Shown piece after piece: positions 34,001-44,549 of a DNA stretch of 64,000 bases. Positions within the stretch are counted from its first letter, which is position 1, and every line of letters begins with the position of its first letter. The stretch is taken from positions 4,092,001 through 4,156,000 of the forward strand of contig WOAB01000506.1 of NCBI GenBank assembly GCA_027886185.1. The letters are read 5' to 3'. Below the pieces are notes generated by a model. That model had not been told where the DNA came from, searched no databases, and saw only the letters and a program-made list of their open reading frames with translations. Position numbers and translations under genes: made by a program. This stretch comes from Rheum nobile (taxonomy: Eukaryota > Streptophyta > Magnoliopsida > Caryophyllales > Polygonaceae).

Positions 34001-37000
34001 TTTTTTGAGTAAAAAATCTCAAGTTGAGCAAGTGTTTGTTCAATTCCATACAATGATTGAAACACAATTTCAAACAAAAATCAAGAGTCTTCAAACCGAC
34101 GGGGGCGGTGAATACCAATCTCTTCTTCCCTTCCTTCAAACACAGGGAATCGCAGACGATCCCGTAGGGTTTCTCAGAGAAACTTGGACTGATGGGTGGT
34201 GGGGTTGCACAAGTCTATTTTGAGGGTCAAAAGCGAGAAAGGATCGTCGTCGTCGGGGTGATAGGCCTTATAAACGGAGGTGGTTAAACAGTAGATGCCG
34301 CGGCTCAGTGGGCCCCCTTCTCCCTGTTAAACAGTCCTGGAGCAATCTTGTAGAGATCTTTTAATTTGATCGCATGGAAGGTCTCTGATTCGTTGCCACG
34401 CATGCGCTGGTAATTACGACCATAATACAACTCGGTGAAGGGGATCCGAATGGCCATGTTTTACAAACTGATTCGAGTCTAATGATGGATTTAATGCAAT
34501 TCTTCAGGGAGAAGCAATCCTCTTCTTCTTCTTCTGCCGCCGCCGCCGCTATGTATTTCCGCCATTCAACTAAACTAAGAGGATACGGCCATACGGCAAT
34601 AGGAGAGAGGAAAGGAAAGAGTTAGAATAGATAATCTAGTTAGTATCTCTCAATTCTGTTTTGGTTTCGATCCTAAAAAGTATATATAGGAATAGAGAAT
34701 GATATATATTTACTTCTCTTGCAATATTGACTTGCCATATATAAAATCTTATTTTTCTTCTATCGAATTGATAAGTGTTAATCTCCCTTGATCTTTCCAT
34801 GGCGGTCGAACACCGATCAATACGTCATCTTGAACCGACCACCATCACTCCCAATTTCTCTTATAGTCTTATGTGATTACTTTGTTTTTTCTAACATTGA
34901 TTATCCAATCTGATGAATTTGGTGATTTGCAATCAAGATTTTCATTAATTATTGAATTCCAGTTGAATTGATACGATATATCACGGTCTATCTGATGGGA
35001 TCAACCTCTAGTAATCCTGCTACACTTCGCATATGAAATTCTCTTTTTAACTATTAATGGTACCTTAAAAGTTATTACTGATATATTATCTTTTGGTTAT
35101 TATGAATATGTTGTAGATATTATTTTATCTTTACTTATGCTCTAAGTCATATAATTATGCATATAATGATGTATAATCAATGAGAAATGTAGAAATTTTT
35201 TCCCATAAATTATTCTTCTAAAATCTTATCATGGTATCGTAGCCTATTCACTAAAAGATTCAATTTTTTTTCTACCCTACTTGCCGCCGTTTCCCTATAC
35301 GACCACCTACCACTGACTTCTGCCACCGTTCGGTTGCTCTTCCCACCGTCGACAATGACGACCGACAAGACAATCGCCGCTCCTGCAGTCAATTCTCCCT
35401 ATTATCTTCATCCTTCGGATCATCCGGGTCTTACAATCTGTCCAGTTGTTCTGAAAGGTAATAACTATAAGGAATGGGTCGTCGCTATGTGCAACTCTTT
35501 CCGGGCAAAACGCAAAGTTGGTTTCATTGATGGAACCATTAAGAAGTCTGCTGCTGATCTGGACGACTGGTATAGTGTCAATTCTATGCTAGTCGGATGG
35601 ACCATTCAAACGATCGAGCCTTCGCTTCTCTCGCCGGTCACCTACCTCGATCCGTCTACGATATGTGGGAGGATCTGCGTCACCACTTTTCTGTTGGAAA
35701 CGGGCCGCAGATTCTTCAGCTTCGTTCTGATATCTCTAATTGTCGTCAAAACGGTCGTTCTATTGTTGCTTACTATGGCGCCCTGAAGAAGTTTTTGGAC
35801 GAGTTGAGCACTCATGCCCCTGCCAGGGCGTGTTCTTGTGGCTCATGCAAGTGCGATCTGTACGCCCTTCTAGTTCAGGATCGTGATACTGAACGATACT
35901 GAACGTGTTCATCAATTCTTGCTTGGTCTTGATGCCAGCTTTACTACTCTGCGCTCCAATCTGATGGCTCTTGATCCTCTTCCTCCTATCTCGCGCGTCT
36001 ATTCGCTGGCCATTCAGGAGGAGCTCCAACGCACTGTCATCCGCGATCGAGAACCCGCGACTAACCCTACGGCCTTTGCTGCGCGATCTGGTCATTCACA
36101 GCCCCTGCGTTACGCGCCCAACTCAACCTCGAGCCCTTATGTTGATTGCAAATCACTTTTCTGCACCAAATGGAACCGCACCAGCCATGACCTCGCTTCT
36201 TGTTTCAAGATCATCGGGTATCCGGATTGGTACCTGGAGGCCGTGATGCGGGACGTGGAGATTCCACCGTTGACGAGAGGCCCGCTGTCGGCCGTGGGCG
36301 AGGCACCGTTCCCGGTGATGGGTTCGGCCGTGGTTGTGGTACTGGTGGCGTCGCCAACGTTGTCCAGCCGCATGGGGTCGCTGCCCCCAGTCTGTCCTTT
36401 GTCACTGATCACGACAAGCAGGTGATCGGATTTGCTTTGTCTTTTGCACAGTGGAATTATGTTCTGTAAATGTTCAATTCTCTGCAAGCTAAGCCTGCCG
36501 ACAGTAACGCCTCTACTACTGGTACGTCGCTTTCTCAATGGATTCTTGACACAAGTGCTTCCTATCATATGACGTGGGCCTCTGCTTTGCTCCGGGACTT
36601 GAGAGACATGTCCCCTATTACTATATTATTGCCTGATGACACTTATTCCACCGCTACTCAACAAGGAACCATGGTGTTGGGCAGTCTGTACGTGCCACAT
36701 GTTCTTCTTCTTCCGAATTTAACATGTAATCTATTGTTTATTGCTTAGTTGACTCGTGATTTGCAGTGTTGGGAACTTGTGACTGGCCATTTATGTGTCT
36801 TACAATATTACATTTCGAGGACAGTGATTGGTGTGGGTGAGCAACGAGGAGGGGTCTATTGGTTTCGGGCACTTGGCACTCAGCAGCGCGCTTGTCACAC
36901 TTCTGTTGACGTGTCGTCCGGTCTCTAGCATCAACGCTTTGATCATCCAGCTAGTTCTGTTTTATCTAGTTTGCCTTTTGATATTAGTAGTGACATTCAT

Positions 37001-40000
37001 ACGTCTAAGGATGTTCCTTGTGACATTTGTTAAAGCAAAGAAGACACGTTCTAGCTTTCCTATTAGTCTTAATGAAGCAGCACAGTTATTTGATTTAATC
37101 CATTGTCATGTTTGGGGTCCCTACAAGACTCGCTCAACTACTGGTGCCTCCTATTTCTTGACTATTGTTGATGACTGCTCCCGTGTTGTCTGGGTCTACT
37201 TGTTGAAAGACAAAACTGAGGCTGCAATTTCTCTTAAGAATTTATGTGCTATGATCCAGAATCAGTTCCACAAGACTGTCAAGTGTGTGTGTGCCGACAA
37301 TGGCACAAAATTTCTTCCACTGAGGCCGTATTTCCAAGAGTAGGGTGTCCTGTTTGAAACTTCTTGTGTCTACACTCCTCAGCAAAATGGGAGGGTTGAA
37401 CGCAAGCATATGCATATACTCAATGTCGCTCGGGCCTTGCGATTTCAGGCACATCTCCCTGTCTCATTTTGGGGTGAGTGTGTCCTCACTGCATGCTATC
37501 TCATCAACCACACTCCTTCTACGGTCCTCAATGGCAAGTCACCTTATGGGCTCCTACATGGCAAGGTCCCCACCTACAACTATTTCCGGGTTTTTGGTTG
37601 CTTGTGCTTCGCATCCAAAATTCCTAGAGATATAGACAAGTTTGCTGCCAGGAGCCGGAAGTGCATCTTTATTGGCTATCCTCCAGGAAAAAAGGGATGG
37701 CGCCTATTTGATCTTGAATCTGGCGATATTTTTATCAGTCGGGACATTGTGTTTTTTGAGACACGATTCCCATTTGCATATGCTGACGACCCACCACTGC
37801 CGACCGCTGTCGACATTCACCCGACCACGTATGACCCGGTGGTCGAGCCCATGGTAGCTCCTTCGGCTGGTTCCAACGACATGGGGAGTTCCCCGCCTCC
37901 TGCTCCGCCTTCTCCCCCGTTGCAACCCCCTGCGGCCTCTACTTCTGCTTCTACTGCCTTACGTCAGAGCACACGCCCTCGTCAGTCGTCTGTTCTGCTT
38001 AAGGATTTTGTATGCAATACTGCTTTGTCTATAGACCCCCTCCTACATCACACTCACCTACATCATCATCGTCCTCAAGTAATCCTTACCCTATAGCAGC
38101 TTACGTTTCTTGTGCTAAATTTTATGCTCCACATACTCATTTTCTATCAGTTATTATAGCCGACCGTAAGCCCTCTTCCTTTACTGAAGCAAATCGGTGT
38201 GCAGCCTGGCGCGCTGCCATGCAGGCTGAAATTGACGCTCTTGAGTGTAACCAGATGTGGACAATTACTGACCTTCCCTAGGGCAAGACTCCTATTGGGT
38301 GCAAGTGGGTATTTCGCATCAAGTATCGTTCGGATGAGTCTATTGAGAGGCACAAGGCTCGTCTGGTTGTTCTTGGCAATCGTCAGGTGGAGGGTGTTGA
38401 CTTCACTGAAACTTTTTCCCCGGTTGCCAAGCTAGCTTCGGTTCGTGTATTCTTGTCTGTAGCCGCTATTAAGGGGCGGCATCTTCATCAAATGAATGTC
38501 CACAATGCATTTCTCCACGGTGATCTGGATGAGGAAGTATTCATGAAACTTCCACCTGGCCTCCCTGACGCTACCGCATGCAAGGTTTGCCGCCTGCAGA
38601 AGCCCCTATATGGCTTACGGCAAGCTCCTCGCAATTGGTTCGCAAAGCTTGCTCATGCCCTGCACCTATTCGGTTTTCAGCAGAGTAAAGCAGACTACTC
38701 CCTATTCACTCTGCAATGTTCGATAACTATTGTCCATGTCCTGGTGTACGTCGACGACCTCATAATTGCATGCAATGATATCTCTACTATTGATCGGTTC
38801 AAGCAATATTTGGGTTCCTGCTTTCACATGAAGGATCTTGGCACACTCAAATACTTCCTTGGTATTGAGATTGCCCGCAACCCTACATGTATTTTTCTGT
38901 CTCAATGCAAGTATACCTTGGATATCCTATCTGAATCAGGTCTGCTGGGAGCCAAGCCCTGCAACTTTCCTATGGAGCAGAACCACGAGTTGGCCAAGAC
39001 TGCAACTCTGCCGTTTGAGTACCCTGATCGCTACATATGTCTGATTGGTCGCTTGATCTACCTTACTATCACTCGTCCCGAGCTGAGCTACTTTGTTCAT
39101 ACTTTGGCTCAGTTCATGTAGGCTCACTGCCAGGCTCCTTAGGAGGCTGCTATCCATGTTCTGTGTTACTTGAAGTCACATCCAGGGCAAGGTTTATTTC
39201 TCTCTGCAGGATGTTCACTATAACTTACTGCTTACGGCGACTCTGACTGGGTTTCCTGTCCTTTCACCAGGCATTCTATCACCGACTACTACATACAACT
39301 TGGACAATCACCTATCTCTTGGAAGACCAAGAAGCAACCCACTGTGTCTCGCTCTTCCGCTGAAGTTGAGTATCGTGCTATGGATGTTGCCTGTTGTGAG
39401 CTCATATGGCTCAAATCTCTCCTTCTTTCTCTTGGGGTTAATCACTCGACTCTTATGCGCCTTTCTTGCGACAGTCAGGCTACCCTCCATATTGCTGCTA
39501 ATCATGTCTTCCACGAGCGAACTAAGCACATTGAGATTGACTGTCACTTCATTCGCGACCTGGTGCAAGCAGGCCGTTTGACTCTCTCATATCCGTACAC
39601 ATGAGCAACCGGTTGACCTCTTTACCAAGGCTCTCGATAAACAGCCTTTTCTGCACTTTCTTTGCAAGTTGAGCATTGTTGATCCACATGCTCCAACTTA
39701 AAGGGGTATTACGGATATATTATATTTTGGTTGTTATGAATATCTTGTAGATATTATTCTATCTTTACTTATCCTCCAAGTCATGTAATTATGCATGACG
39801 TACAATCAATGAGAAATGCAGAAATCTTTTCCCACAAATTATTCTCCTAAAATCTTATCAAAAGTTGAAATACTTTTGTATATGCAGACCACATGGTAAA
39901 AATTTACAAATCAGAACCAAGTTTAAATTGATTTTGAAAATTTTACTTGATATACGTGTCTCTATCTCTAAACAAAGATAAAACTAAGACCCAACTTAGT

Positions 40001-43000
40001 GAGACAAAATTTGAATATGGGGAATTTAGGAGATTTGGACACGAACAATTTTATGGAAGGAATCTTTGATGTGACCAAAGGGTATCTTTGTAATAAAAGA
40101 CATATGGTGTGAAGGATTAAGATTACTTTTATCGCATTCCTCATGCTTATTTGAAGATTTGAGTAATTGCCACCTCTTCTGTGTAAAATTGACAGCCAGA
40201 AAAATCGCATCAAACTCGTGCGGAATCATTTAGATCGTTCGATTCTATGAAATCGACAAAAAGGTAAATAAGGCCCGATTGGCCCAAAACATGAGACAGA
40301 ATAATTATGTACTGACCTCTCGTCGAAGAAGCAAGTTGAGAGAGGTACAGTATGCTTTCCTTAGTGAAATCAAGCAACTTTTATCAAGGCTCTGATGCAA
40401 ATTAAACATGAGACAGAATCAGGAAAAACAGCTCCAAATTATATACGTACTGAATCAATTGTGAGAAATTCAACCTTTAAATGCTGCAAGAGGCGAGCAT
40501 ACGTCCTGCATCTAGACCGCAGATCAGCATGATCAGGCCGCTTCAGCTGCCCACGCTGTTCAGGAACAGTATCAGGCATCACACTATGCATGAGTTAGTT
40601 AAACAAGAGTACGTACATTGGAGCAATACCTGAGAGAAAGAACTCTTGTCATTTATCACCAAGTCAATCAGGCCAGCAAAATATCTCTTCAAAAAATCCG
40701 ATGCTCTGCGAACATACGCAGTCTTCAGTTTTTCCAATTCACCCTTTTTCTCTCTTATCTGTAACGTACATGTTCAACCCCATGTAAGTATGTAACGTAC
40801 TGTATTATTTTTTTAATTAGTTGCTTAACATGTTGAACTCACAGCTCTCATGTTTAAGTATGCAGGATCCAAGTTTGGGGATTCAAGGCCACGATAAGCG
40901 TTGTCTAACCATTCACAGGCTTGCACATTCTTGATCATGTTTGCCTCATCAAAGGAAGCTCCTGTTAGGCATGCTGCATACTACACGTGGCATCATTTAT
41001 TCAGCTAATAAACTTTAAGTTAAGCAGATAGCTAGTGTAGAAGGATTAAAACCTCCGAAGAGATGGATAATCTGCCAACAAGCTTATCAAGCTCTTCAAT
41101 TAGTGATTTGTTGTTCACAGACTGCATCTCCAGCTTGTTATTCCGAATTTCTACCTGGATGTCACATAAACTAGAGTAAGCATACCAGAATCAGCCAATA
41201 TAACTTATCTGGTTCAAATAGATGAACAACCATAAAATATACACAAGTATCCTAAGAGAAAAGTAGACTTACCGATTCAATGTCCTCTCTCATATGTCTA
41301 AGTTTCACATTAAAAATACCCAACCACTCATCCATATCTTCCACGCAAGTTAAGGCAGTATTAAGCCCTTGCAATACCTGCACGAAACGAAGAAAACTTC
41401 AAATACAATACAATCAGAAAAGAAGATGGATTTAATGGGTAATTAATTACCTCTTCAACCAGTGGTTCAGTTTCTAAAATAGCATGCACATTTGCTGCTT
41501 CCAGAGCAAGAAGTTCGCGCTTCAACCTTTCAGAAAAGGCCTCTGCTTCTCCAATGCCAAGGACATACCTGCAAGGCATTCAACAATCAGAACCACCAAT
41601 CTTGATTGCATCTCTCTTTCAAGATGCTGCACAAACTAAGTAAATATATATATGGTATTCAAGATGCATTGTGAACTGGCCTAAATGTTACATGTTACAT
41701 AACAAGGACTATACATTAATGAAAGCATCCTAAGAAAGCACATACGTGCCGAGAAGAGCCTCCATATCTTCTTCTTCGGCTTGTGTTACGAGCTCTTTCC
41801 CAACCGACACTTTCATGTCTGTCTCTGTAACCAAAGAGTCAATTGGTCCATCCTCAGGAGTTGCCTTATCTTTTGTGGCTGGTGTATTCTCCTGCAATAA
41901 AATTCATGTTCAACTGCAACACAAAATCTAAATATATGCATTCGAAAAGACCATTCATGTTTTCAGCAGGCCAACTCTCATACTCTTTTTCGCATTTTGG
42001 TTGAATGAATATCAAATCATCCATTAATATCACCAAGGGTAAACTTCACTTAGCAACCCCTTTTAGAATTTCCGTTGAAATTTCAATTGCAATTTCATAA
42101 ACTTCTGTCAAGACACTATATAAACTTTACTTATACTACATATAAATAAACATGATGTACGTACCTTTGCCCAAAGAGCCATTTCCACAACATCTATCCC
42201 AACAACTTTTGGTATTTGACCAATCATATCCTTGCAGATATTCATAATGCAAATAATAAAACGGTTCCTGCACCAAAACTACTGTGAATTAATTCCATGC
42301 ACAAGCTACTCAACATGCAAATCAAAGCCATGCCTTGATATAGGCTACCTATCATCAATATTACGCATTGTCCACTGAGGTGGTGCAATTGCAGTGCTGT
42401 GGCTCCGAAGATTATCAAATCCCTTTAAACCAATCAAAATCAGCCCTTTAATTTGTACTCCAATAGAAAGAAACACTTGCTAATTAATTAATTAAAGAAA
42501 GATGATGAATATATATATAAATACCAGTGTAAAAGTACGGCCACTTGGATCATTTGTAGCAACCTCCACCTTTGATAGATGCCTCAGCTTGTAAAGTTTC
42601 GCCGGCTTCAAGGACAAAGTAAACGTACACTAAGAAATTAAAAATAACAATATTTGCACAACATTATAGTTTTTTCTTCTAATTAACTACATCATTAATT
42701 GGCTCCATATATAGAGTTGACAGAGGTTGCTAGTATAGTGAAGGAAAACATATATATACCTCAAGAACACCTCCAGCAGAATATTTTAAGACACGCAGAA
42801 AAGCTTTGCTTCGCTTTTCCTTTTCTTTGACTGCGGATCGGGAGAAAACATTGTCAAAATCACAACAGTGGAAGAGTTGTACACTAATAGTCTAATACTT
42901 AACTCTTCCACCGAATATTACTTTGAAGAGGGAATGAATATCATGGAAGATCGATGATAATATCCAAATTAAGGTTACCCTTCCTTTCACCTTATTTGCA

Positions 43001-44549
43001 GCTTGACATAGCAATTAGCAACAATATTTTGCTTCACTGAAATGTTAAAAACCATGAAATTGCACATACACAAATAAATATATCATCGTTTTCAATTAGC
43101 AGAAAGACCTTACACGTACATAGTCTAGAATAACTATATGTTGTATAGAGAGGATGATGCGTTATTTACCCTTTAAGGTGAAATATGATATATCAAACAT
43201 GAAAATTTTATTCCTGTATATTAATGGACATAGATAATAGGATTATGGGAAGCGGTAAGAGAAACAAAAAAAAAAAAGATTAAACATATATCCAAAATAT
43301 AAATAAAATGTGACAATTTATGAGTCCTTAACTCACTTAGGGATAAATGGAATGTCATGACTCATGTAGAAATGATTATTTCATAAATGGGATCTTAATT
43401 ACAAGCTTCTCAAGCCTTAGATTTTTTCACCTCTTTTTAAGAGAAGTTATTAAGGCCCTTGACAAACTCGCAAACTACCAACTTTTTTTATTAATGGATG
43501 ATTTGACCAACAACTATGAACTTTCTAATCCAAAAAAATGTGCTCGAATGGTGAAATTAGCGGTCCTAATTCCTCTACCTTATAAAAAAACATGAAAAAT
43601 TTAGGCCTTTGTTTGCCATAACGTAATTATTCATTATAAAGAACTTATAAATCTCTTAGAATATGACATTATCCCACGTCGAAAGTTGAGACATAAAAAA
43701 CTTAGTATATAAGTAAAATGAATTACTCCTCTTATTTTATTTTTTTGGTCAAAATGGATTACTATTCCTATTGTCAATTGATTTTAGGATGAAATCCTAC
43801 CATGCTTACGTAATGAGCCTATCGCACTTGTGTACATGTACAGACACTCCCCGCGCTGTCAGTGTCATGGCCTCTCTAAATCTAATAAGGTATCAGAGCG
43901 AAGTTTGGTTCTGTGTCTAAGTGTCAATAGACTAGACTCGTTATACTTGTTGGGACACACATACCCTACCTATTGCGCTTGTACGCACGTACGGATACAC
44001 CCACATGTTATACTTATAGGTTCCTTATAATGAATAGTCATGTTGTAGCAACACAAAGCCTAATCTTTTGCGTTTAGCTCCCTCTACTTCGCAGTCTACG
44101 GAACATTTAGAAGTGTATATATATTTTGATCGATCATCCTACATTCATCCTTTACTAGATGAATCGAATCGCTTGTAACAACCATTTCTTTATTAATCAA
44201 GACACTGACATGCACATGTCACGATCAAATCCTCAATGCCAATAGAAAAACATATATACCTCCGGGAATTGTGAATTCTGAATCATGCATGGAACCAACA
44301 AATTGGTACGTATATATAAAGAGAGTTGAATTGTGAAGAAGAAAAAAACTCACTGCAAATAGCAAGAACCCTAGGCTCGGCCATCTGACGTCCTCCCAAT
44401 TTGAGATTGAGATTGAGATTGCTTGATTTGCCCCAAACGCCGCGGCTTTTGAACACTCTGATCGACATTACGATCTTCTGCTTCGATCCTTCGATGGCTG
44501 CCCTGCATGCTCGCGACAACTCCCGGTCTTCTGCGCCCAGTTTCGCCAT
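22016..44549 (-). CDS. SEC3: Exocyst complex component SEC3
   Basis: SEC3 is a subunit of the exocyst, which tethers secretory vesicles to the plasma membrane. The Sec3 N-terminal region binds phosphoinositides. I can place 24 exons by homology and GT/AG sites: 44549-44354, 42830-42760, 42605-42525, 42422-42349, 42267-42165, 41891-41746, 41568-41451, 41377-41273, 41154-41053, 40980-40843, 40758-40630, 40555-40475, 40391-40317, 24370-24197, 24085-23950, 23847-23612, 23513-23434, 23362-23281, 23059-22959, 22865-22757, 22649-22581, 22462-22397, 22309-22220, 22126-22016. The total is 2673 bases, 890 residues plus stop, in frame throughout and close to Arabidopsis SEC3A. Residues about 20-175 are the PIP2-binding PH-like region (SIRVFKSRGVWGKS, APPQWTMRN). 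Residues 177-330 are an acidic and coiled linker (EEEDMEALLGT). The rest is the Sec3 C-terminal helical rods (PLRCISMHG, RMEQYISGQSREL, ending EMKELLTSM). No exon is broken by the transposons. Confidence 0.97.
25710..25968. mobile_element. Stowaway MITE
   Basis: The 259-base element begins CTCCCTCCGTTCCATAATAT and ends with the inverted copy ATATTATGGGACAGAGGGAG. It is flanked by TA on both sides (25708-25709 and 25969-25970). These termini and the TA duplication define the Tc1/mariner-related Stowaway family. It has no coding capacity. Confidence 0.93.
26010..26840. mobile_element. Long inverted-repeat (foldback) element with GTCGCTG motifs
   Basis: About 240-270 bases at the left are repeated in inverse orientation at the right: CAAAGTAGGCA, then AACTTATTCCGGATATAGGCTT, then a TAAGTCG-TTG/CTGCACAGA block and CAGCGACT. 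The centre holds three more TAAGTCGCTGCA-type direct repeats with GACTCATAT. The word GTCGCTG or its complement CAGCGAC occurs many times. I found no clear target duplication, so a Mutator-like origin is only inferred from the foldback form. Confidence 0.7.
27350..27595 (+). mobile_element. Outer copia element (Copia-B): 5' LTR end, primer site and gag start
   Basis: The region ends an LTR (AACCCTAGTTTATA) followed by the primer-binding site TGGTATCAGCTTA at 27504-27516 and a gag ATG at 27586. Gag is interrupted after four codons by the Copia-A insertion and resumes at 32330. The left LTR edge could not be defined; the start given is approximate. Confidence 0.65.
27596..27845 (-). repeat. Copia-A 3' LTR
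   Basis: 250 bases, TG at the left and CA at the right. It is about 98% identical by eye to 32080-32329. A purine-rich tract (minus strand TTAGGAGGGG) adjoins it at about 27846-27862. Confidence 0.95.
27874..28536 (-). pseudogene. Copia-A RNase H and RT C-terminus
   Basis: The minus strand reads MYVTTTRPDIMYVV, GFTDSDYAGC and KSTSGYTF, then after a frame break LIWMKRVLSKIG, HIDVRFHFLRE and IADILTKPL. These are the RT connection and copia RNase H motifs. A stretch of about ten residues expected before the MYVTTTRPD box is absent, showing a deletion near 28530. Confidence 0.9.
28629..29612 (-). pseudogene. Copia-A reverse transcriptase
   Basis: The minus-strand open frame of 314 residues from 29573 contains, in order, WVYKTKLNRLGEVEKHKARLV, QLDVKSAFLQGEL, YGLKQAPRAWF and the catalytic SLYVDDLIYTG box. 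It ends after KYFLGIKV at a one-base frameshift. Upstream it is separated from integrase by one in-frame TGA near 29613. The catalytic YVDD is intact. Confidence 0.93.
29616..31666 (-). pseudogene. Copia-A gag C-terminus, protease and integrase
   Basis: A long minus-strand frame (662 residues from 31604) encodes the Gag C-terminal part and a Gly/Arg-rich stretch. A CCHC zinc knuckle follows (CYKCHQLGHFQYEC), then the protease box FLDSGCSNHM, then an integrase with HRRFGHLSY and CTDCLKGKQH (HHCC zinc site) and a DD35E core (FIDDFSRKAWVYF, RIDQGGEF, NGVAERKNR). It ends at an in-frame stop near 29613. The integrase catalytic residues look intact. Confidence 0.94.
31668..31985 (-). pseudogene. 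Copia-A gag N-terminus
   Basis: The frame opens at an ATG at 31985, about 80 bases after the primer-binding site, with MASEGNDRFAQPSIPKFDGD and a DHWSMVMENLLRSKEYW block typical of copia Gag (UBN2/DUF4219 type). TAG near 31668 ends it after WDSMKMKY, and homology continues immediately in the same frame, so this is a single nonsense change. Confidence 0.92.
32064..32076 (-). other. Copia-A primer-binding site
   Basis: The minus strand reads TGGTATCAGAGCC three bases after the 5' LTR, the standard complement of plant initiator Met tRNA. Confidence 0.92.
32080..32329 (-). repeat. Copia-A 5' LTR
   Basis: 250 bases starting TGTTAGAATC on the plus strand and ending CTTAACA, paired with 27596-27845. 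Confidence 0.95.
32330..34150 (+). pseudogene. Copia-B gag, protease and partial integrase, truncated
   Basis: Plus-strand homology resumes right after the Copia-A insertion. Gag has the ENYYPWRSTI box and runs to 33161, where a TGA interrupts it. The CCHC knuckle CQICNRAGHQARNC (about 33198-33240) follows, then protease DPWYVDSGASRHVT (about 33318-33360), the GWHRRLGHPHES zinc region and a stop at 33924. The start of the integrase core follows (FVDDYSKYIWIYF, LQTDGGGEY). Homology stops at about 34150, where unrelated DNA begins. RT, RNase H and the 3' LTR are missing. Confidence 0.9.
34151..34600 (-). pseudogene. F-box gene fragment within the SEC3 intron
   Basis: On the minus strand a potential ATG at 34565 is followed by an Arg-rich start and LLLPEE, the usual opening of an F-box. 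In another frame KSIIRLESVCKTW (about 34455-34493) matches the end of an F-box. Beyond it, residues in shifting frames look coding (for example DDDDPFSLLTLKIDL) with higher GC content than the surroundings. The part between LPEE and KSI is shortened. This looks like a degraded host gene fragment joined directly to the truncated Copia-B integrase. The family assignment is moderate. Confidence 0.5.
34601..35072. other. Possible LTR remnant and unassigned intron DNA
   Basis: About 34630-34760 has an LTR-like order (TATATATAGGAATAG, CTCTTGCAATATTGAC), then a plus-strand ATG at 34799 opening a short frame that stops after about 25 codons. No partner repeat was found in the window. The remaining DNA up to the Copia-C duplication at 35068 shows nothing recognisable. 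Confidence 0.35.
35073..35231 (+). repeat. Copia-C 5' LTR
   Basis: 159 bases, starting TATTACTGATATATTATC and ending AAAATCTTATCA, preceded by the duplication AAAGT. The start lacks the usual TG; the purine tract and the duplication fix the boundary. Confidence 0.88.
35232..35244 (+). other. Copia-C primer-binding site
   Basis: TGGTATCGTAGCC directly follows the 5' LTR and differs at about two positions from the initiator Met tRNA complement. Confidence 0.8.
35355..37330 (+). pseudogene. Copia-C gag, protease and integrase start, broken
   Basis: Gag starts at ATG 35355 with SDHPGLTICPVVLKGNNY and a VGFIDGTIKK block. A frameshift near 35600 moves homology to ASLAGHLPRSVYDMWEDL, and another near 35890 to HQFLLGLDASFTTLRSNL. 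Cys/His residues follow, but an intact CCHC knuckle is not clear. A protease box (SQWILDTSASYHMT, with DTS where DSG is usual) lies near 36535. Integrase follows in at least two frames (IVDDCSRVVWVYLL, about 37160-37205). The coding capacity is lost. Confidence 0.85.
37331..39706 (+). pseudogene. Copia-C integrase C-terminus, RT and RNase H, broken
   Basis: After a stop at about 37340 the integrase resumes with QQNGRVERKHMH and YLINHTPSTVLNGKSPYGLLHG. RT begins near 38200 and includes VEGVDFTETFSPVAKLASVR, QMNVHNAFLHGDL, YGLRQAPRNWF and VLVYVDDLIIACN (about 38740-38777), with the catalytic YVDD intact. A stop lies at 39119-39121. RNase H reads SAEVEYRAMDVACCELIWLK and RTKHIEIDCHFIRD in the frame from about 39344, ending near 39604, with decayed DLFTKAL-like sequence after it. 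Confidence 0.88.
39707..39860 (+). repeat. Copia-C 3' LTR
   Basis: 154 bases, starting TATTACGGATATATTAT after the purine tract AAAGGGG and ending CTTATCA, followed by the duplication AAAGT. Confidence 0.9.

Larger units (their letters stand above)
35073..39860 (+). mobile_element. Ty1/copia retrotransposon (Copia-C), old
   Basis: Short LTRs of 159 and 154 bases (35073-35231 and 39707-39860) begin TATTAC and end CTTATCA. They are flanked by an exact 5-base duplication AAAGT (35068-35072 and 39861-39865). Primer-binding site TGGTATCGTAGCC is at 35232-35244 and the purine tract AAAGGGG directly precedes the 3' LTR. Gag, protease, integrase, RT and RNase H can all be read on the plus strand, but many frameshifts and stops break them. 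The LTRs differ at more than a dozen positions, so it is much older than Copia-A. The duplication shows a direct insertion into the SEC3 intron. Confidence 0.92.
24371..40316 (-). other. Giant transposon-filled intron 13 of SEC3
   Basis: The intron between the exons encoding LNLLLRRE and ARELANELRA is about 15.9 kb, whereas most other introns of this gene are 70-600 bases. The donor GTCAGT (40316) and the acceptor TATAG (24371) are both intact. Read along the window, it contains a hAT element with two nested elements, an outer copia relic split by a younger copia, an F-box gene fragment, and a third copia with its own duplication. About 450 bases next to the donor and about 310 next to the acceptor are not assigned to any element. 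Confidence 0.93.
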
